A stretch of 64,000 bases of DNA from NCBI GenBank assembly GCA_947576945.1, contig CANPTH010000004.1, positions 51,715 to 115,714 on the forward strand. Direction: 5' to 3'. The translations under genes were made by a program, and so were the position numbers. Of this stretch, positions 27,523 to 36,561 are shown piece by piece. Origin of the DNA: an uncultured Lachnospiraceae bacterium (GTDB lineage Bacteria > Bacillota > Clostridia > Lachnospirales > Lachnospiraceae). The notes below the pieces were generated by a model, which was given only the letters and a program-made list of their open reading frames with translations, searched no databases and was not told the origin of the DNA. The first letter of the stretch is position 1, and each line of letters starts with the position of its first letter.

Positions 27523-29316
27523 ATGAAGATAGACGAGAAATTAGACCGATTACGCGAGTTGATGAAAGAGCATGGCTTTGCTGCTTATATCATTCCGACC
27601 GATGATTTTCACAGTTCGGAATATGTGGGCAGTTATTTTAAGGCGAGGGAATATATGTCAGGGTTTTCCGGATCCGCAGGCACGCTGGTAGTTCTGCAGG
27701 ATAAAGCGGCATTGTGGACGGACGGCAGATACTTTCTCCAGGCGGCGGAGCAGCTTAAGGACAGCACCATCGAGCTGATGCGTTCAGGGCAGCCGGATGT
27801 GCCTAAGATAGAAGAGTATCTGCATGATAATCTGTTGGAAAAGGCAGTGATCGGATTTGACGGCCGCACGGTCACAAAACGTTTTATCGAGACCATTCAG
27901 GAAACAATAAATGAGAAGCAAGTCTCCTTTGACGGCAGGAAGGATCTGGTGGATCAGATTTGGACGGATCGTCCGCCCCTGTCGAAAGAACCGGTCTGGG
28001 AACTGGAGGTGAAATATGCAGGCAAGAGCCGCGCAGAGAAGATACAGGAGGTACGGGAGAAAATGCAGGCAGAGAAAGCGGATCAGCTTCTGGTGACTGC
28101 ATTAGACGAAATAGCGTGGCTTTTTAATCTGCGTGGAGGCGATGTCGCGTATACGCCGGTCTTTTTGTCTTATCTGCTGCTGACGAAAGAGCAGATTATG
28201 CTGTTTGCTCATAAGAAGATTTTCTCTGAGCAGCTGCTGGAAAAGCTGACGCTGGAAGGTGTGACAATAAAACCCTATGAGGAGATTGAGCAGGCGGTCA
28301 GCAGCATGCCTGCGGGTACGAAGGTGTGGTTGGACAGCGGAACTGTGAATTATCGGTTGACAGGGAGCGTGCCGGAGAAAGTAGAGATTCTGGATCAGGA
28401 AAGTCCGATCGTGCTTATGAAGGCGGTCAAGACACCGGCGGAGATGGAGCATATGCGTGCCGCCCATGTGAAAGACGGCGTTGCGGTGACGAGATTTATC
28501 CATTGGCTGAAGACAGGCGTGGGCGGCGGAGATGTTACGGAAGTGAGCGCCGCCGGTAAATTGGAGATGTTCCGGGCACAGATGGAAGGATATCTGGAAC
28601 CCAGCTTTTCTTCTATCATTGCCTATGGTTCTCACGGTGCGATCGTGCATTATGCGCCGACGCAGGAATCAGATGTGGAGATGAAAGCGGAGAGCTTCTG
28701 TCTGGCAGATGTGGGTGGTCATTATCAGGAAGGCACGACGGATATTACCCGTACCATAGCGCTGGGGAAACTGTCAGAGGAGGAGAAACTGTATTATACG
28801 ACGGTATTGCGAGGAAATCTGGCATTGAGTGCGGCAAAATTCATAGAAGGTGTCAGCGGACAGAATCTGGATGTACTGGCAAGAGGGCCATTATGGGAGA
28901 TGGGCATGGATTACAACCATGGAACCGGCCATGGGGTAGGATTTATTCTTGGCGTGCATGAAGGTCCGCAGCGGTTTCACTGGCGCACCGCGTCAGGAAC
29001 GAAGAGTGTTCCGCTGGAGGAGGGTATGATTATATCCGATGAGCCGGGGCTTTACCTGGAAGGACGCTTCGGCATCCGGTTGGAGAATCTGGTATTATGC
29101 CGCAGGGGAGAGAAGAATGCATACGGTCAATTCCTGCATCTGGAACCGCTGACAATGGTGCCTTTTGACAGAGAGGCGATCCTGCCGGAATTGATGTCGA
29201 AGAAAGAGCTGGAATGGCTCAATACCTATCACCGGAAAGTGTACAATACTTTATCACCATATCTGGATGAGGAAGAGCAGGGATGGCTGCGTGAAATGAC
29301 GGCACGGATAGAGTAG
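27523..29316 (+). CDS. pepP: Xaa-Pro aminopeptidase (M24 family, aminopeptidase P)
   Basis: 597 aa, the long three-domain form. Two creatinase-like N-terminal domains (AAYIIPTDDFHSSEYVG; LWTDGRYFLQAAEQL) are followed by the metallopeptidase domain with metal ligands in LADVGGHYQEGTTDITRT, MDYNHGTGHGVGFIL and ISDEPGLYLEGRFGIRLEN. It removes N-terminal residues before proline. GGAGGA is placed for the ATG at 27523, not the in-frame ATG at 27511. Confidence 0.94.
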   Translation: MKIDEKLDRLRELMKEHGFAAYIIPTDDFHSSEYVGSYFKAREYMSGFSGSAGTLVVLQDKAALWTDGRYFLQAAEQLKDSTIELMRSGQPDVPKIEEYLHDNLLEKAVIGFDGRTVTKRFIETIQETINEKQVSFDGRKDLVDQIWTDRPPLSKEPVWELEVKYAGKSRAEKIQEVREKMQAEKADQLLVTALDEIAWLFNLRGGDVAYTPVFLSYLLLTKEQIMLFAHKKIFSEQLLEKLTLEGVTIKPYEEIEQAVSSMPAGTKVWLDSGTVNYRLTGSVPEKVEILDQESPIVLMKAVKTPAEMEHMRAAHVKDGVAVTRFIHWLKTGVGGGDVTEVSAAGKLEMFRAQMEGYLEPSFSSIIAYGSHGAIVHYAPTQESDVEMKAESFCLADVGGHYQEGTTDITRTIALGKLSEEEKLYYTTVLRGNLALSAAKFIEGVSGQNLDVLARGPLWEMGMDYNHGTGHGVGFILGVHEGPQRFHWRTASGTKSVPLEEGMIISDEPGLYLEGRFGIRLENLVLCRRGEKNAYGQFLHLEPLTMVPFDREAILPELMSKKELEWLNTYHRKVYNTLSPYLDEEEQGWLREMTARIE

Positions 29317-29422
29317 CGGTTTTCATGGGTATTTGTGTCAAAGATGACATAGATGTAAACCTGGAACACAGGTATAGTACGGAGAGAATCCGGATAAAAG
29401 CAGAGTAGAAACAGGGGAAAAT

Positions 29423-30448
29423 ATGAAACAGGGAAAAATCAGATGGGGATTGCTGGGGGCAGGGGAGATCCTGAACCGCTGGATGAAAGGCGCACGTCAG
29501 GTGGAGGATATGGAGATCGCCGCGGTTGCATCCAGAAGCAGAGAACGGGCTTATACGATGGCGCAGAAATTTCAGATTCCGGAAGCCATGAGCTATGAAG
29601 AAATGTTAGCGCGTGAAGATATCGATGTGGTCTATATTCCGGTGCCGCATACGGCACACAGGGAACTGGCGGTTAGAGCAATGGAAGCCGGCAAAGGAGT
29701 GCTGGTAGAAAAGCCGGCGGCCATCAACGCAGGAGAGTTTCAGGAAATGGTCGACTGCGCCAAAAGAAATCATGTGTTTTTGATGGAGGCTGTGTGGACG
29801 AAGTTTTTTCCGCTTATGCAGGAATTGGAAACCAGGATTGGGGAGGGCGGAATCGGACAGGTACGGATCGTACAGTCGAATTTTGCTTTCCGCAATGAGG
29901 TGGACCCGGCATCGAGATTGTTTGATGTGAACCGCGCAGGCGGAGGACTTCTGGATGTGGGTGTTTACAATCTGCATTTCTCCCGGATGATCCTGAAGAA
30001 AGATCCGATTCATCTGATCGGAAAGGCATCGATGGATACGGATGAATATCATCTTCTGATAGACGAGCAGGCCGCTTATATTGCGCAGTATGACGGAGGT
30101 GAGCTGGCGGTAATGGCGAGCGGGGTACGCACCGGTATGCTGGATACCGCCTGGATCTATGGAACCAAAGGTTATATCACAGTCCCTCATTTCTGGAAAC
30201 CGACGCAGATGCTTGTGACAGTTGGAGACGAAACATGGAATGTTGAAAGAAGGGTGTCACAGAAGATTGCAGGCATGGAGGATGAAGGATATCAGTACGA
30301 GATTGCGCATGTAGATCAATGTATTCGGGAAGGGATAATCGAGTCGCCGGTGGTGAAGTGGGAAGATACGCTGGCTGTTCTGAAGCAATGTGACAGCCTG
30401 CGGGCGGACTGGGGAATCGTGTATCCGCAGGAAGAAGGGAGTTTATAG
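29423..30448 (+). CDS. Gfo/Idh/MocA family oxidoreductase
   Basis: 341 aa. The N-terminal Rossmann fold (WGLLGAGEILNRWM) contains the EKPAAINAGEF motif, with the catalytic Lys, near residue 97. The C-terminal domain is of the Gfo/Idh beta-sheet type, with GGGLLDVGVYNLHF. The family are NAD(P)-dependent sugar or cyclitol dehydrogenases; the substrate cannot be read from sequence, and neighbours give no hint. Confidence 0.9.
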   Translation: MKQGKIRWGLLGAGEILNRWMKGARQVEDMEIAAVASRSRERAYTMAQKFQIPEAMSYEEMLAREDIDVVYIPVPHTAHRELAVRAMEAGKGVLVEKPAAINAGEFQEMVDCAKRNHVFLMEAVWTKFFPLMQELETRIGEGGIGQVRIVQSNFAFRNEVDPASRLFDVNRAGGGLLDVGVYNLHFSRMILKKDPIHLIGKASMDTDEYHLLIDEQAAYIAQYDGGELAVMASGVRTGMLDTAWIYGTKGYITVPHFWKPTQMLVTVGDETWNVERRVSQKIAGMEDEGYQYEIAHVDQCIREGIIESPVVKWEDTLAVLKQCDSLRADWGIVYPQEEGSL

Positions 30449-30629
30449 CATTTCCGGTACAGAATTTTTGAACTTATAAATATGGAATATATCTGTATAG
30501 GAATCTGAAGGTGGGAGATACTGTTACGGAATGGTATTTTTCAGGAGATGCAATAGATAACGAATGAAATGTAATGCTGTTGTCTATACAGTTTGGCCAG
30601 AACTTTGCATTGGCAAAGTCAGTGGGAAC

Positions 30630-30723
30630 ATGTAAATTCGGGCAAAGGAATCTGGCTTTCGCCGCAGGCGGACTGGAATGGACAGATTACGGAACAGGGA
30701 AGCCGAAAGCTGGAGTGTTACAT
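30630..30723 (+). repeat. Dispersed structured element, copy 1 (upstream of rubrerythrin)
   Basis: 94 bp closed by ATGTAA (30630-30635) and TTACAT (30718-30723). Inside, AATCTG (30649-30654) can pair with CAGATT (30683-30688), enclosing a CGCC-GCA-GGCG hairpin; a small AGC/GCT hairpin (30701-30711) follows. It matches the element at 41512-41656 over most of its length, including AACAGGGAAGCCGAA. It ends 75 bp before the rubrerythrin start. It could be a cis-regulatory RNA or a mobile intergenic repeat. Confidence 0.6.
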
Positions 30724-30798
30724 CTATCGGCCGAACGATAGGTGAGAAGAGACGAGTAGATGAAAAATTGTGAATGATCACATAGAATGGAGGAAATT

Positions 30799-31353
30799 AT
30801 GGCACAGGCAGCAGGAAACAGCAAATATGCAGGGACTCAGACGGAGAAGAATCTGGAGGCGGCGATCGCAGGCGAATCAGTGGCAAGAAATAACTATACA
30901 TTCTTCGCATCCAAGGCAAAGAAGGAAGGCTTCGAGCAGATCGCGGCGATTTTCCAGGAAACTGCGGATAATGAGAAAGAGCATGCCAAGATCTGGTATA
31001 AGGAGCGTTACGGGATTGGCACCACGGCTGAGAATCTGGCCGCGGCTGCGGCCGGCGAGAATTATGAGTGGACGGAAATGTATGTTGGCTTCGCGGAGAC
31101 TGCGGAGAAGGAAGGATTCCCGGAGCTGGCGGCGAAGTTCCGTCAGGTGGCTGACATCGAGAAGCAGCATGAGGAACGTTACCGTGCGCTTCTTCGGAAT
31201 GTAGAGATGCAGGAAGTATTCAGGAAGAGCGAAGTTAAGGTATGGGAGTGCCGTAACTGCGGACATGTCGTGGTGGGCTGTGATGCACCTGAGATCTGCC
31301 CGGTATGCGCGCATCCTCAGGCGTACTTTGAGATCAAGGCGGAGAATTATTGA
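30799..31353 (+). CDS. rbr: Rubrerythrin
   Basis: 184 aa. The ferritin-like diiron domain (about 1-140) carries the ligand pattern [29 protein letters not shown] and [10 protein letters not shown]. The C-terminal rubredoxin domain has CRNCG and [12 protein letters not shown]. It reduces hydrogen peroxide in anaerobes. Start: GGAGG precedes the ATG at 30799; ATG 30787 lies before the ribosome binding site. Confidence 0.96.
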   Translation: MAQAAGNSKYAGTQTEKNLEAAIAGESVARNNYTFFASKAKKEGFEQIAAIFQETADNEKEHAKIWYKERYGIGTTAENLAAAAAGENYEWTEMYVGFAETAEKEGFPELAAKFRQVADIEKQHEERYRALLRNVEMQEVFRKSEVKVWECRNCGHVVVGCDAPEICPVCAHPQAYFEIKAENY

Positions 31354-31429
31354 TCTGCGGTCTGTAGTTCTGAACCGCTGCATAACAGGCAGGGTGATCT
31401 GGAAGTCTGTCTGTCAGTAAGCGTGCGTT

Positions 31430-31460
31430 AAGCTGCCCGGTAAAAGGGCAGCTTATTTTG
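31430..31460 (+). terminator. Rho-independent terminator after rubrerythrin
   Basis: AAGCTGCCC (31430-31438) and GGGCAGCTT (31446-31454) form a 9-bp stem followed by ATTTTG. Confidence 0.85.
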
Positions 31461-31524
31461 TATCATTCGTATCGTAAGAAAGAGCCTCCTGTGCTGCAAA
31501 ACAGAAGGTGCAGCAAAAAAAAGA

Positions 31525-31575
31525 TTGACAGAATCTGACAAATGTTCTATTCTTAATTAGCAGAACATCTGTTCT
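31525..31575 (+). promoter_or_regulatory. SOS-like promoter of the osmoprotectant transporter operon
   Basis: TTGACA (31525-31530), a 17-bp spacer, then TATTCT (31548-31553): the same -35, spacing and -10 as the recA promoter in this window. AGAACATCTGTTCT (31562-31575) is a perfect-arm GAAC-N4-GTTC palindrome 9 bases after the -10. The spacer holds a degenerate partner, CTGACAAATGTTCT (31535-31548), whose right half is identical to the second recA box. Confidence 0.7.
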
Positions 31576-31594
31576 GCGACGAGAGGTGAAAGTT

Positions 31595-32230
31595 ATGCAG
31601 ATTTTACAGATATTTTGGGACAGGCGGGAGCTTTTTGCAACTTGTCTGTTGGAGCATATCAGAATATCGCTGACAGCGGTACTGTGTGCGGGGATACTTG
31701 GTATCCTGACAGGGATTCTGATCAGCAGGCATAAGAAGGCGGCAGGTGTGGCGCTGGGAGTTGTGAATGTGATTTATACTATTCCATCGATTTCTCTGCT
31801 GGGATTTTTGATTCCTCTTACAGGGATCGGCAATCGGACAGCGATCATAGCCCTGACGGTTTATGGACTGCTGCCGATTGTCAGGAACACATACACGGGT
31901 CTGACAACGGTGGATGCTACGATTCTGGAGGTGGCGGAGGGACTTGGTTCGGATGGCAGGCAGATGTTGTTCCGGATCCGGTTTCCGCTGGCGCTGCCGG
32001 TGATCATTAGCGGTTTCCGTAATATGGTGGTGATGATCATTGCCATGGGCGGTATTGCGTCCTTTATTGGGGCAGGCGGCCTGGGTGTTGCTATCTACCG
32101 GGGGATCACGACCTACAATATGACGCTGACCGCGGCAGGATCCATATTGATCGCACTGCTGGCCCTTGTCAGTGACCGCCTGCTTTCTCTGGCGGAGAAG
32201 GCGGTTAACAGGAGGTACGGCATTGAATAA
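31595..32230 (+). CDS. Osmoprotectant (glycine betaine/carnitine/choline type) ABC permease
   Basis: 211 aa with 5-6 membrane helices and the OpuBB/OpuCB-type pattern IPSISLLGFLIPLTGIG, TYTGLTTVDATILEVAEGLG (the EAA loop contacting the ATPase) and IASFIGAGGLGVAIYRGI. GAGAGGTG precedes the ATG at 31595. The ATPase gene starts inside its last codons. Substrate is inferred from family only. Confidence 0.92.
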   Translation: MQILQIFWDRRELFATCLLEHIRISLTAVLCAGILGILTGILISRHKKAAGVALGVVNVIYTIPSISLLGFLIPLTGIGNRTAIIALTVYGLLPIVRNTYTGLTTVDATILEVAEGLGSDGRQMLFRIRFPLALPVIISGFRNMVVMIIAMGGIASFIGAGGLGVAIYRGITTYNMTLTAAGSILIALLALVSDRLLSLAEKAVNRRYGIE

Positions 32231-32948
32231 GGTGATAGAGATACGGGAATGTTCGGCGGCCTACGGAGAGAACGCCGTGCTGCATAAGGTTTCCCTTACG
32301 ATAGAGCAAGGGGAGCTGGTGGTGATTATCGGCCCTTCCGGCTGCGGGAAGACAACACTGCTTAAGATGATCAACGGCATCGTGACGCCGACGGAGGGGA
32401 AAGTGACAGTCAACGGAGAGGCACTGGCCAGCTGTGATCTGGTGGCGCTGCGCCGGCAGATCGGTTATGCGGTGCAGGGGGCTAAGCTTTTCCCGCATAT
32501 GACGGTCCGGGACAATATCTGTTACGTTCCAGGTCTGGAGAAGAAGATGACGACAGAAGAGAAACAGTGTATGGCCGAGAGGATGCTGGAGATGGTGCAG
32601 CTGCCGGCGCAGCTGGCCGGGCGCTTTCCGCGGCAGCTTTCAGGCGGCCAGCAGCAGCGGGTGGGAATCGCCAGAGCCATGGCGGCGGATGCCGGGATTC
32701 TTCTGATGGACGAGCCTTTCGGTGCAGTGGATGAGATTACCAGAAAGGGACTGCAGGAAGAACTGCTCTCCCTGCAGGAAAAGACCGGTGTCACCATCGT
32801 GTTCATCACACATGATATTGACGAGGCGTTTAAGCTGGGCAGCCGTATTCTGATCATGAAGGAAGGATGTATCTGGCAGGAGGGTACAGCCAGAGAACTG
32901 ACGGAAGCGCCGCGGGATGTGTTTGTGAGGAAGCTGTTAAACCGATGA
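32223..32948 (+). CDS. Osmoprotectant ABC transporter ATP-binding protein
   Basis: 241 aa. Walker A GPSGCGKTTLL, signature QLSGGQQQRVGIARA, Walker B ILLMDEPFGAVDE, switch THDIDEAF. A TTG start (LNKVIEIREC) with GGAGG about 8 bases upstream fits best; it overlaps the permease stop by 8 bp. Unlike OpuCA of Bacillus, there is no C-terminal CBS pair, so direct ionic-strength sensing by CBS domains is unlikely. Confidence 0.92.
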   Translation: MNKVIEIRECSAAYGENAVLHKVSLTIEQGELVVIIGPSGCGKTTLLKMINGIVTPTEGKVTVNGEALASCDLVALRRQIGYAVQGAKLFPHMTVRDNICYVPGLEKKMTTEEKQCMAERMLEMVQLPAQLAGRFPRQLSGGQQQRVGIARAMAADAGILLMDEPFGAVDEITRKGLQEELLSLQEKTGVTIVFITHDIDEAFKLGSRILIMKEGCIWQEGTARELTEAPRDVFVRKLLNR

Positions 32949-33004
32949 TCCGGGTAATAAATCACCTGGTTAATATTCGTTATACCAGGCAGGATGAAAG
33001 GGGA

Positions 33005-33922
33005 ATGAAGAAGATGAAACTGGGAAAGAGAAATTTGAAAAGAGTAGTTGTATTGTTTATGGTGATGGCAATGATGTGCGGCCTGTGCGGCTGTGGGACA
33101 AAGAAGGTGATCCATATTGCTTCCAAGCCCATGACAGAGCAGTATATTCTGACAGAGATCATTGCACAGCTGATTGAGGCTGAGACGGATTATGAGACGG
33201 AGATCACCAAGGGCGTAGGCGGTGGTACGACCAATATTCATCCGGCGCTGGTTAAGGGAGAATTTGACCTGTATCCGGAGTATACCAGGACGGCATGGCT
33301 GAATGTCTTAAAGAAAGAGGAGATGGAGAAGGACGACGAGAAACTGTATGCACAGCTGCAGGAAGAGTATGATACGCTGGGGCTGACCTGGACCGGTTTA
33401 TACGGATTTTCCAATACCTATGGCCTGGCGCTCAGGCAGGAGACGGCAGATCAGTACGGCCTGGACACTTATTCGGATCTGGCGGCGGCTTCCGGAGAGC
33501 TTATCTTTGGCGGTAATCCGGATTATATCGAGCTGGAGACCGGGTATCCCAGACTTTGTGAGGCTTATAACATGCAGTTTCAGGATGTGAAGCAGATGGA
33601 GATTGCCTTAAAATATGAGGCCTTAAAGAACGGGGAGGTAGATGTGATCAACGCCTTTACGACGGACGCGCAGCTTGCCGCCAATAATTTAGTACTGCTC
33701 ACAGACGACGGCAGTTTCTTTGAGCGTTTCGATGCAGGTACGATTGTGAGGAAAGATGCACTGGAGAAATACCCAAAGCTGCAGGGTGTACTGGAAAAGC
33801 TGAATGGCATGATCTCGGAAGATGAGATGCAGCAGTTGAATTATGAAGTGGAGGTAGACGGCAAAGAAGATAAGGAAGTGGCCAGGCAGTTTCTGGTGAT
33901 GAAGGGACTGTTGTCAGAATAA
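33005..33922 (+). CDS. Osmoprotectant ABC transporter substrate-binding lipoprotein
   Basis: 305 aa. The lipoprotein signal peptide runs MKKMKLGKRNLKRVVV to a Cys in the CGLCGCG stretch (about residues 25-31). The mature part is an OpuAC-like type II binding protein (IASKPMTEQYILTEIIAQLI, GEFDLYPEYTRTAWLNVL, the YxEYTG-like ligand region). An earlier ATG at 32945 overlaps the ATPase stop, but the ATG at 33005 gives a proper signal peptide and follows AAAGGGG. Confidence 0.92.
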   Translation: MKKMKLGKRNLKRVVVLFMVMAMMCGLCGCGTKKVIHIASKPMTEQYILTEIIAQLIEAETDYETEITKGVGGGTTNIHPALVKGEFDLYPEYTRTAWLNVLKKEEMEKDDEKLYAQLQEEYDTLGLTWTGLYGFSNTYGLALRQETADQYGLDTYSDLAAASGELIFGGNPDYIELETGYPRLCEAYNMQFQDVKQMEIALKYEALKNGEVDVINAFTTDAQLAANNLVLLTDDGSFFERFDAGTIVRKDALEKYPKLQGVLEKLNGMISEDEMQQLNYEVEVDGKEDKEVARQFLVMKGLLSE

Positions 33923-33967
33923 AGGGCAGATACTGAGCGGCAGGCAGCTGCCACAGAGACAGGAAGA

Positions 33968-34011
33968 AGTGTATGTGTTGTTGTAGATACAGCAGCAGAT
34001 ACACTTTTTTT
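33968..34011 (+). terminator. Strong rho-independent terminator after the osmoprotectant operon
   Basis: AGTGTAT (33968-33974) pairs with ATACACT (33999-34005). An inner stem of TGTTGTTG with CAGCAGCA (with GU pairs) extends it, followed by a T7 run. Confidence 0.88.
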
Positions 34012-34097
34012 AATATCTCAGGCGTCCCGTAAGGTAGAAATATTTCGTATCATGATGTGCAGTTCTATGCGTGGAGTAAAATATAACTGTAAATGTG

Positions 34098-34130
34098 TTG
34101 ACATTTTATAGAGAACTCTATAAAATAGAG
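34098..34130 (+). promoter_or_regulatory. Promoter with ATAGAG/CTCTAT operator-like repeats
   Basis: TTGACA (34098-34103), 17-bp spacer, TAAAAT (34121-34126). Three alternating half-sites lie across the spacer and -10: ATAGAG (34108-34113), CTCTAT (34116-34121), ATAGAG (34125-34130). This is a plausible operator for the winged-helix regulator encoded at the end of the operon (37254-37562). Confidence 0.6.
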
Positions 34131-34258
34131 TATAAAGAAAAAAGGAAAACAGAAGGGAGAAGAGAAACAGTGATACGAAAGAGAAAGAAACAGAAACAGA
34201 AACTGGAAACCGGAAGAGGAGAAACAGAGATTAGAAGAGAAACAAGAGGAAGCATACT

Positions 34259-35635
34259 ATGAAAATGATCTGCTATAAAATGAACGTCTGGCACAGCATC
34301 AAAGACAACCTGAGAAATTATACCGATTTCTACATAACCTGCTGTATACCGGTGATTCCGTTCAGTTTCTCGGCTCATATGTTTTTTTATTTATCCGGGG
34401 AACGGGCTTGGGGAATGGGCGGATTTGTGAACTGTATGCTGCTTCTGTCCGGTATTCTGCTGATAGTTTGCCTGGCAGTATTCCGCTATTCCCTGAAAGC
34501 CTATATCCGACAGAAATCAGGGCAGTACAGTATCCTGCTTATGTTGGGGATCAAGAGCAGAGATTTCTGGATAAATTTTATGACGGAGTACTGTCCGACA
34601 TTCCTGTTGATACTATCCTGTATAGCTGTGGGCTGCAGTGTGATATGTGATCTGGTTATGTATCCGGCTTTTGACAGGATATCTGATTTTCCATGGAATG
34701 CATGTGCCGGAGGCGGCAGCGATGCAGACATGGATGTGCTGGTTGGTTCTGTGAAGATAACACTTTCGCTGATCCTGTTCTTTGCGTTTGGCATGTTCGG
34801 TTCCATGCTGCTGTTGATCCTGCGGCAGTGGCGGAAGGATCTGGCGAATTTTCTGGAGGAGATCAGCCGTGGAAAGGAAGCGATGCACAGGTTCCGGATT
34901 GCCTATGGCGTGAAGATTCCGGCAGCAGTGGTGTGTCTGGCATTCTCATTTTGTCTGTTGTATAACTATACGGTGGGGAAAATGTTTCTTGCGGCTTTCC
35001 TGCATATGGCCGGCGTCTGCTTTCTTCTGCAGATTAATGGGCGTCTGCTTAAGAAACTGCTGATATTCAGGAAGAAGGTATATTTCCGCCATCTGCTTTG
35101 GTGGAATGATCTGCTTTATGAATGTCGGTTAAATGGAAATATTATTTTTGCCATTTATGGGGTTAATTTCGTGCTGGTCTTTCTGTTTGGCGGGATGCTG
35201 GCTTCGGATTTTCCGGAAGATTCAGTCTATACAGCGGTGAAGGTACTGACAGGAGTGATCGGGCTTTCGGTTCTTCTGGAAGAACAGGCGTTTATTCTGG
35301 AAAAGATGATACTGGATCTACACAAAGAGAAGGAGCGGCGGGACATTCTCTTTCAGATTGGCATGGGGTGGAAAGCATGGTGCAAGCTGCTACAGGATAA
35401 GCTGAAGATGATTGTAATTGTACCGATGGCGGCGGCGTCCGTTATGGGGGCTGTATTTTTCTTCTGTGATTATGTGTATCAGGCGGACGTGACGACATTT
35501 AACGGGATGTGGAGTACAGCGCTGTTGAAATATGCCGGCGCAGTGGCCTTGTTCTGGCTGCTGCAGTACGGCGGGTATTTGTTTATACGCAGGCGTCTGT
35601 TCCGGAATTATTATGTGTGTTGCAAAACTTTATAA
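34259..35635 (+). CDS. ABC exporter-type permease, FtsX-like but divergent
   Basis: 458 aa with about 8-10 hydrophobic helices. It lacks the large extracytoplasmic loop of BceB and is shorter. Its start is preceded by a nearly all-purine leader of about 115 bases. The ATPase gene follows. Together they resemble the lantibiotic or antimicrobial-peptide type exporters, but the substrate is unknown. Confidence 0.65.
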   Translation: MKMICYKMNVWHSIKDNLRNYTDFYITCCIPVIPFSFSAHMFFYLSGERAWGMGGFVNCMLLLSGILLIVCLAVFRYSLKAYIRQKSGQYSILLMLGIKSRDFWINFMTEYCPTFLLILSCIAVGCSVICDLVMYPAFDRISDFPWNACAGGGSDADMDVLVGSVKITLSLILFFAFGMFGSMLLLILRQWRKDLANFLEEISRGKEAMHRFRIAYGVKIPAAVVCLAFSFCLLYNYTVGKMFLAAFLHMAGVCFLLQINGRLLKKLLIFRKKVYFRHLLWWNDLLYECRLNGNIIFAIYGVNFVLVFLFGGMLASDFPEDSVYTAVKVLTGVIGLSVLLEEQAFILEKMILDLHKEKERRDILFQIGMGWKAWCKLLQDKLKMIVIVPMAAASVMGAVFFFCDYVYQADVTTFNGMWSTALLKYAGAVALFWLLQYGGYLFIRRRLFRNYYVCCKTL

Positions 35636-35718
35636 GAGTGAAGTGACGGGATACGAAGCGCTGTTTGAAAGAGTAGCAGCAGGCCGGTGAGCCAATGCTA
35701 TCTGAGGAAGGTGATAGA

Positions 35719-36453
35719 ATGAAGACAGAAAATAAAACAGGCAGGGCAGCGGAATCGGATGAGCTGCTTTGCGTCCGCGATCTGTGCAAAAGATATGCGG
35801 TGGAAAACAACAGGACGATGAAAAGAGAATATTCAGAGGTGATCCGGGAGGTTTCTCTGACTGTTCGGAAGAACGAGTCGGTCTGTATTATGGGAAGATC
35901 CGGCTGTGGGAAGACGACTTTGCTGAAAATTCTGGGCGGGCTGCTTGCGCCGACTGCGGGAAGCGTCTATTATAAAGGAGAGGATTTGTTTCGCTGCAGG
36001 TGGAAGCGTATGGAAGAATACCGCAGAACACAGGTGGGGTTTGTGTTTCAGGATTATAAACTTCTGGATCACCTGACGATCCGGGAGAATATGATTCTGC
36101 CGCTTATGCTGGAGCATGAGGATGTGGAAACATCTGTCAGAAAGGTAGGAGAGATGGCGGATAGACTGCAGATCGCAGGACGGTTGGATTATTATCCGGG
36201 TGAACTTGCCGGAGGAGAGAAGCAGAGAGCGGCTATTGGACGGGCGTTGATGAATGATCCGGAACTGATTCTGGCAGATGAACCGACCGGGAATCTGGAT
36301 GAAGCATGCGGCCGGATTGTAATGGAGCTGTTGACCGGATTACAAAAGAAACTGCACAAGACACTGGTACTGGTGACACATGACAGGGAGATTGCGGATC
36401 ATTGCGACCGAACGATCACAATCAGGCATGGCCGGATCGTTTCGCTGGATTAA
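35719..36453 (+). CDS. ABC transporter ATP-binding protein (MacB/LolD/BceA type)
   Basis: 244 aa. Walker A GRSGCGKTTLLKIL, Q-loop FVFQDYKLLD, Walker B LILADEPTGNLDE, switch THDREIAD. The signature reads LAGGEKQR where most relatives have LSGGQ(Q/R)QR. An AGGAAGGTG favours the ATG at 35719 over the in-frame ATG at 35695. It works with the permease directly upstream. Confidence 0.9.
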   Translation: MKTENKTGRAAESDELLCVRDLCKRYAVENNRTMKREYSEVIREVSLTVRKNESVCIMGRSGCGKTTLLKILGGLLAPTAGSVYYKGEDLFRCRWKRMEEYRRTQVGFVFQDYKLLDHLTIRENMILPLMLEHEDVETSVRKVGEMADRLQIAGRLDYYPGELAGGEKQRAAIGRALMNDPELILADEPTGNLDEACGRIVMELLTGLQKKLHKTLVLVTHDREIADHCDRTITIRHGRIVSLD

Positions 36454-36561
36454 GGTTGAATAAATTCTCCGGGGAGCAATTTAGTTCAACAAACGGAACA
36501 GGTTCAGTTAGAATCTGTGCCTGCGCTCAACTCGCAGGTTAAGCAGGAATGGAGGATTAAT

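Noticed and set aside
36495..36505. GAACAGGTTC near the membrane protein gene as a LexA site
   Set aside because: The half-sites are only 2 bases apart, not the 4 that LexA needs.
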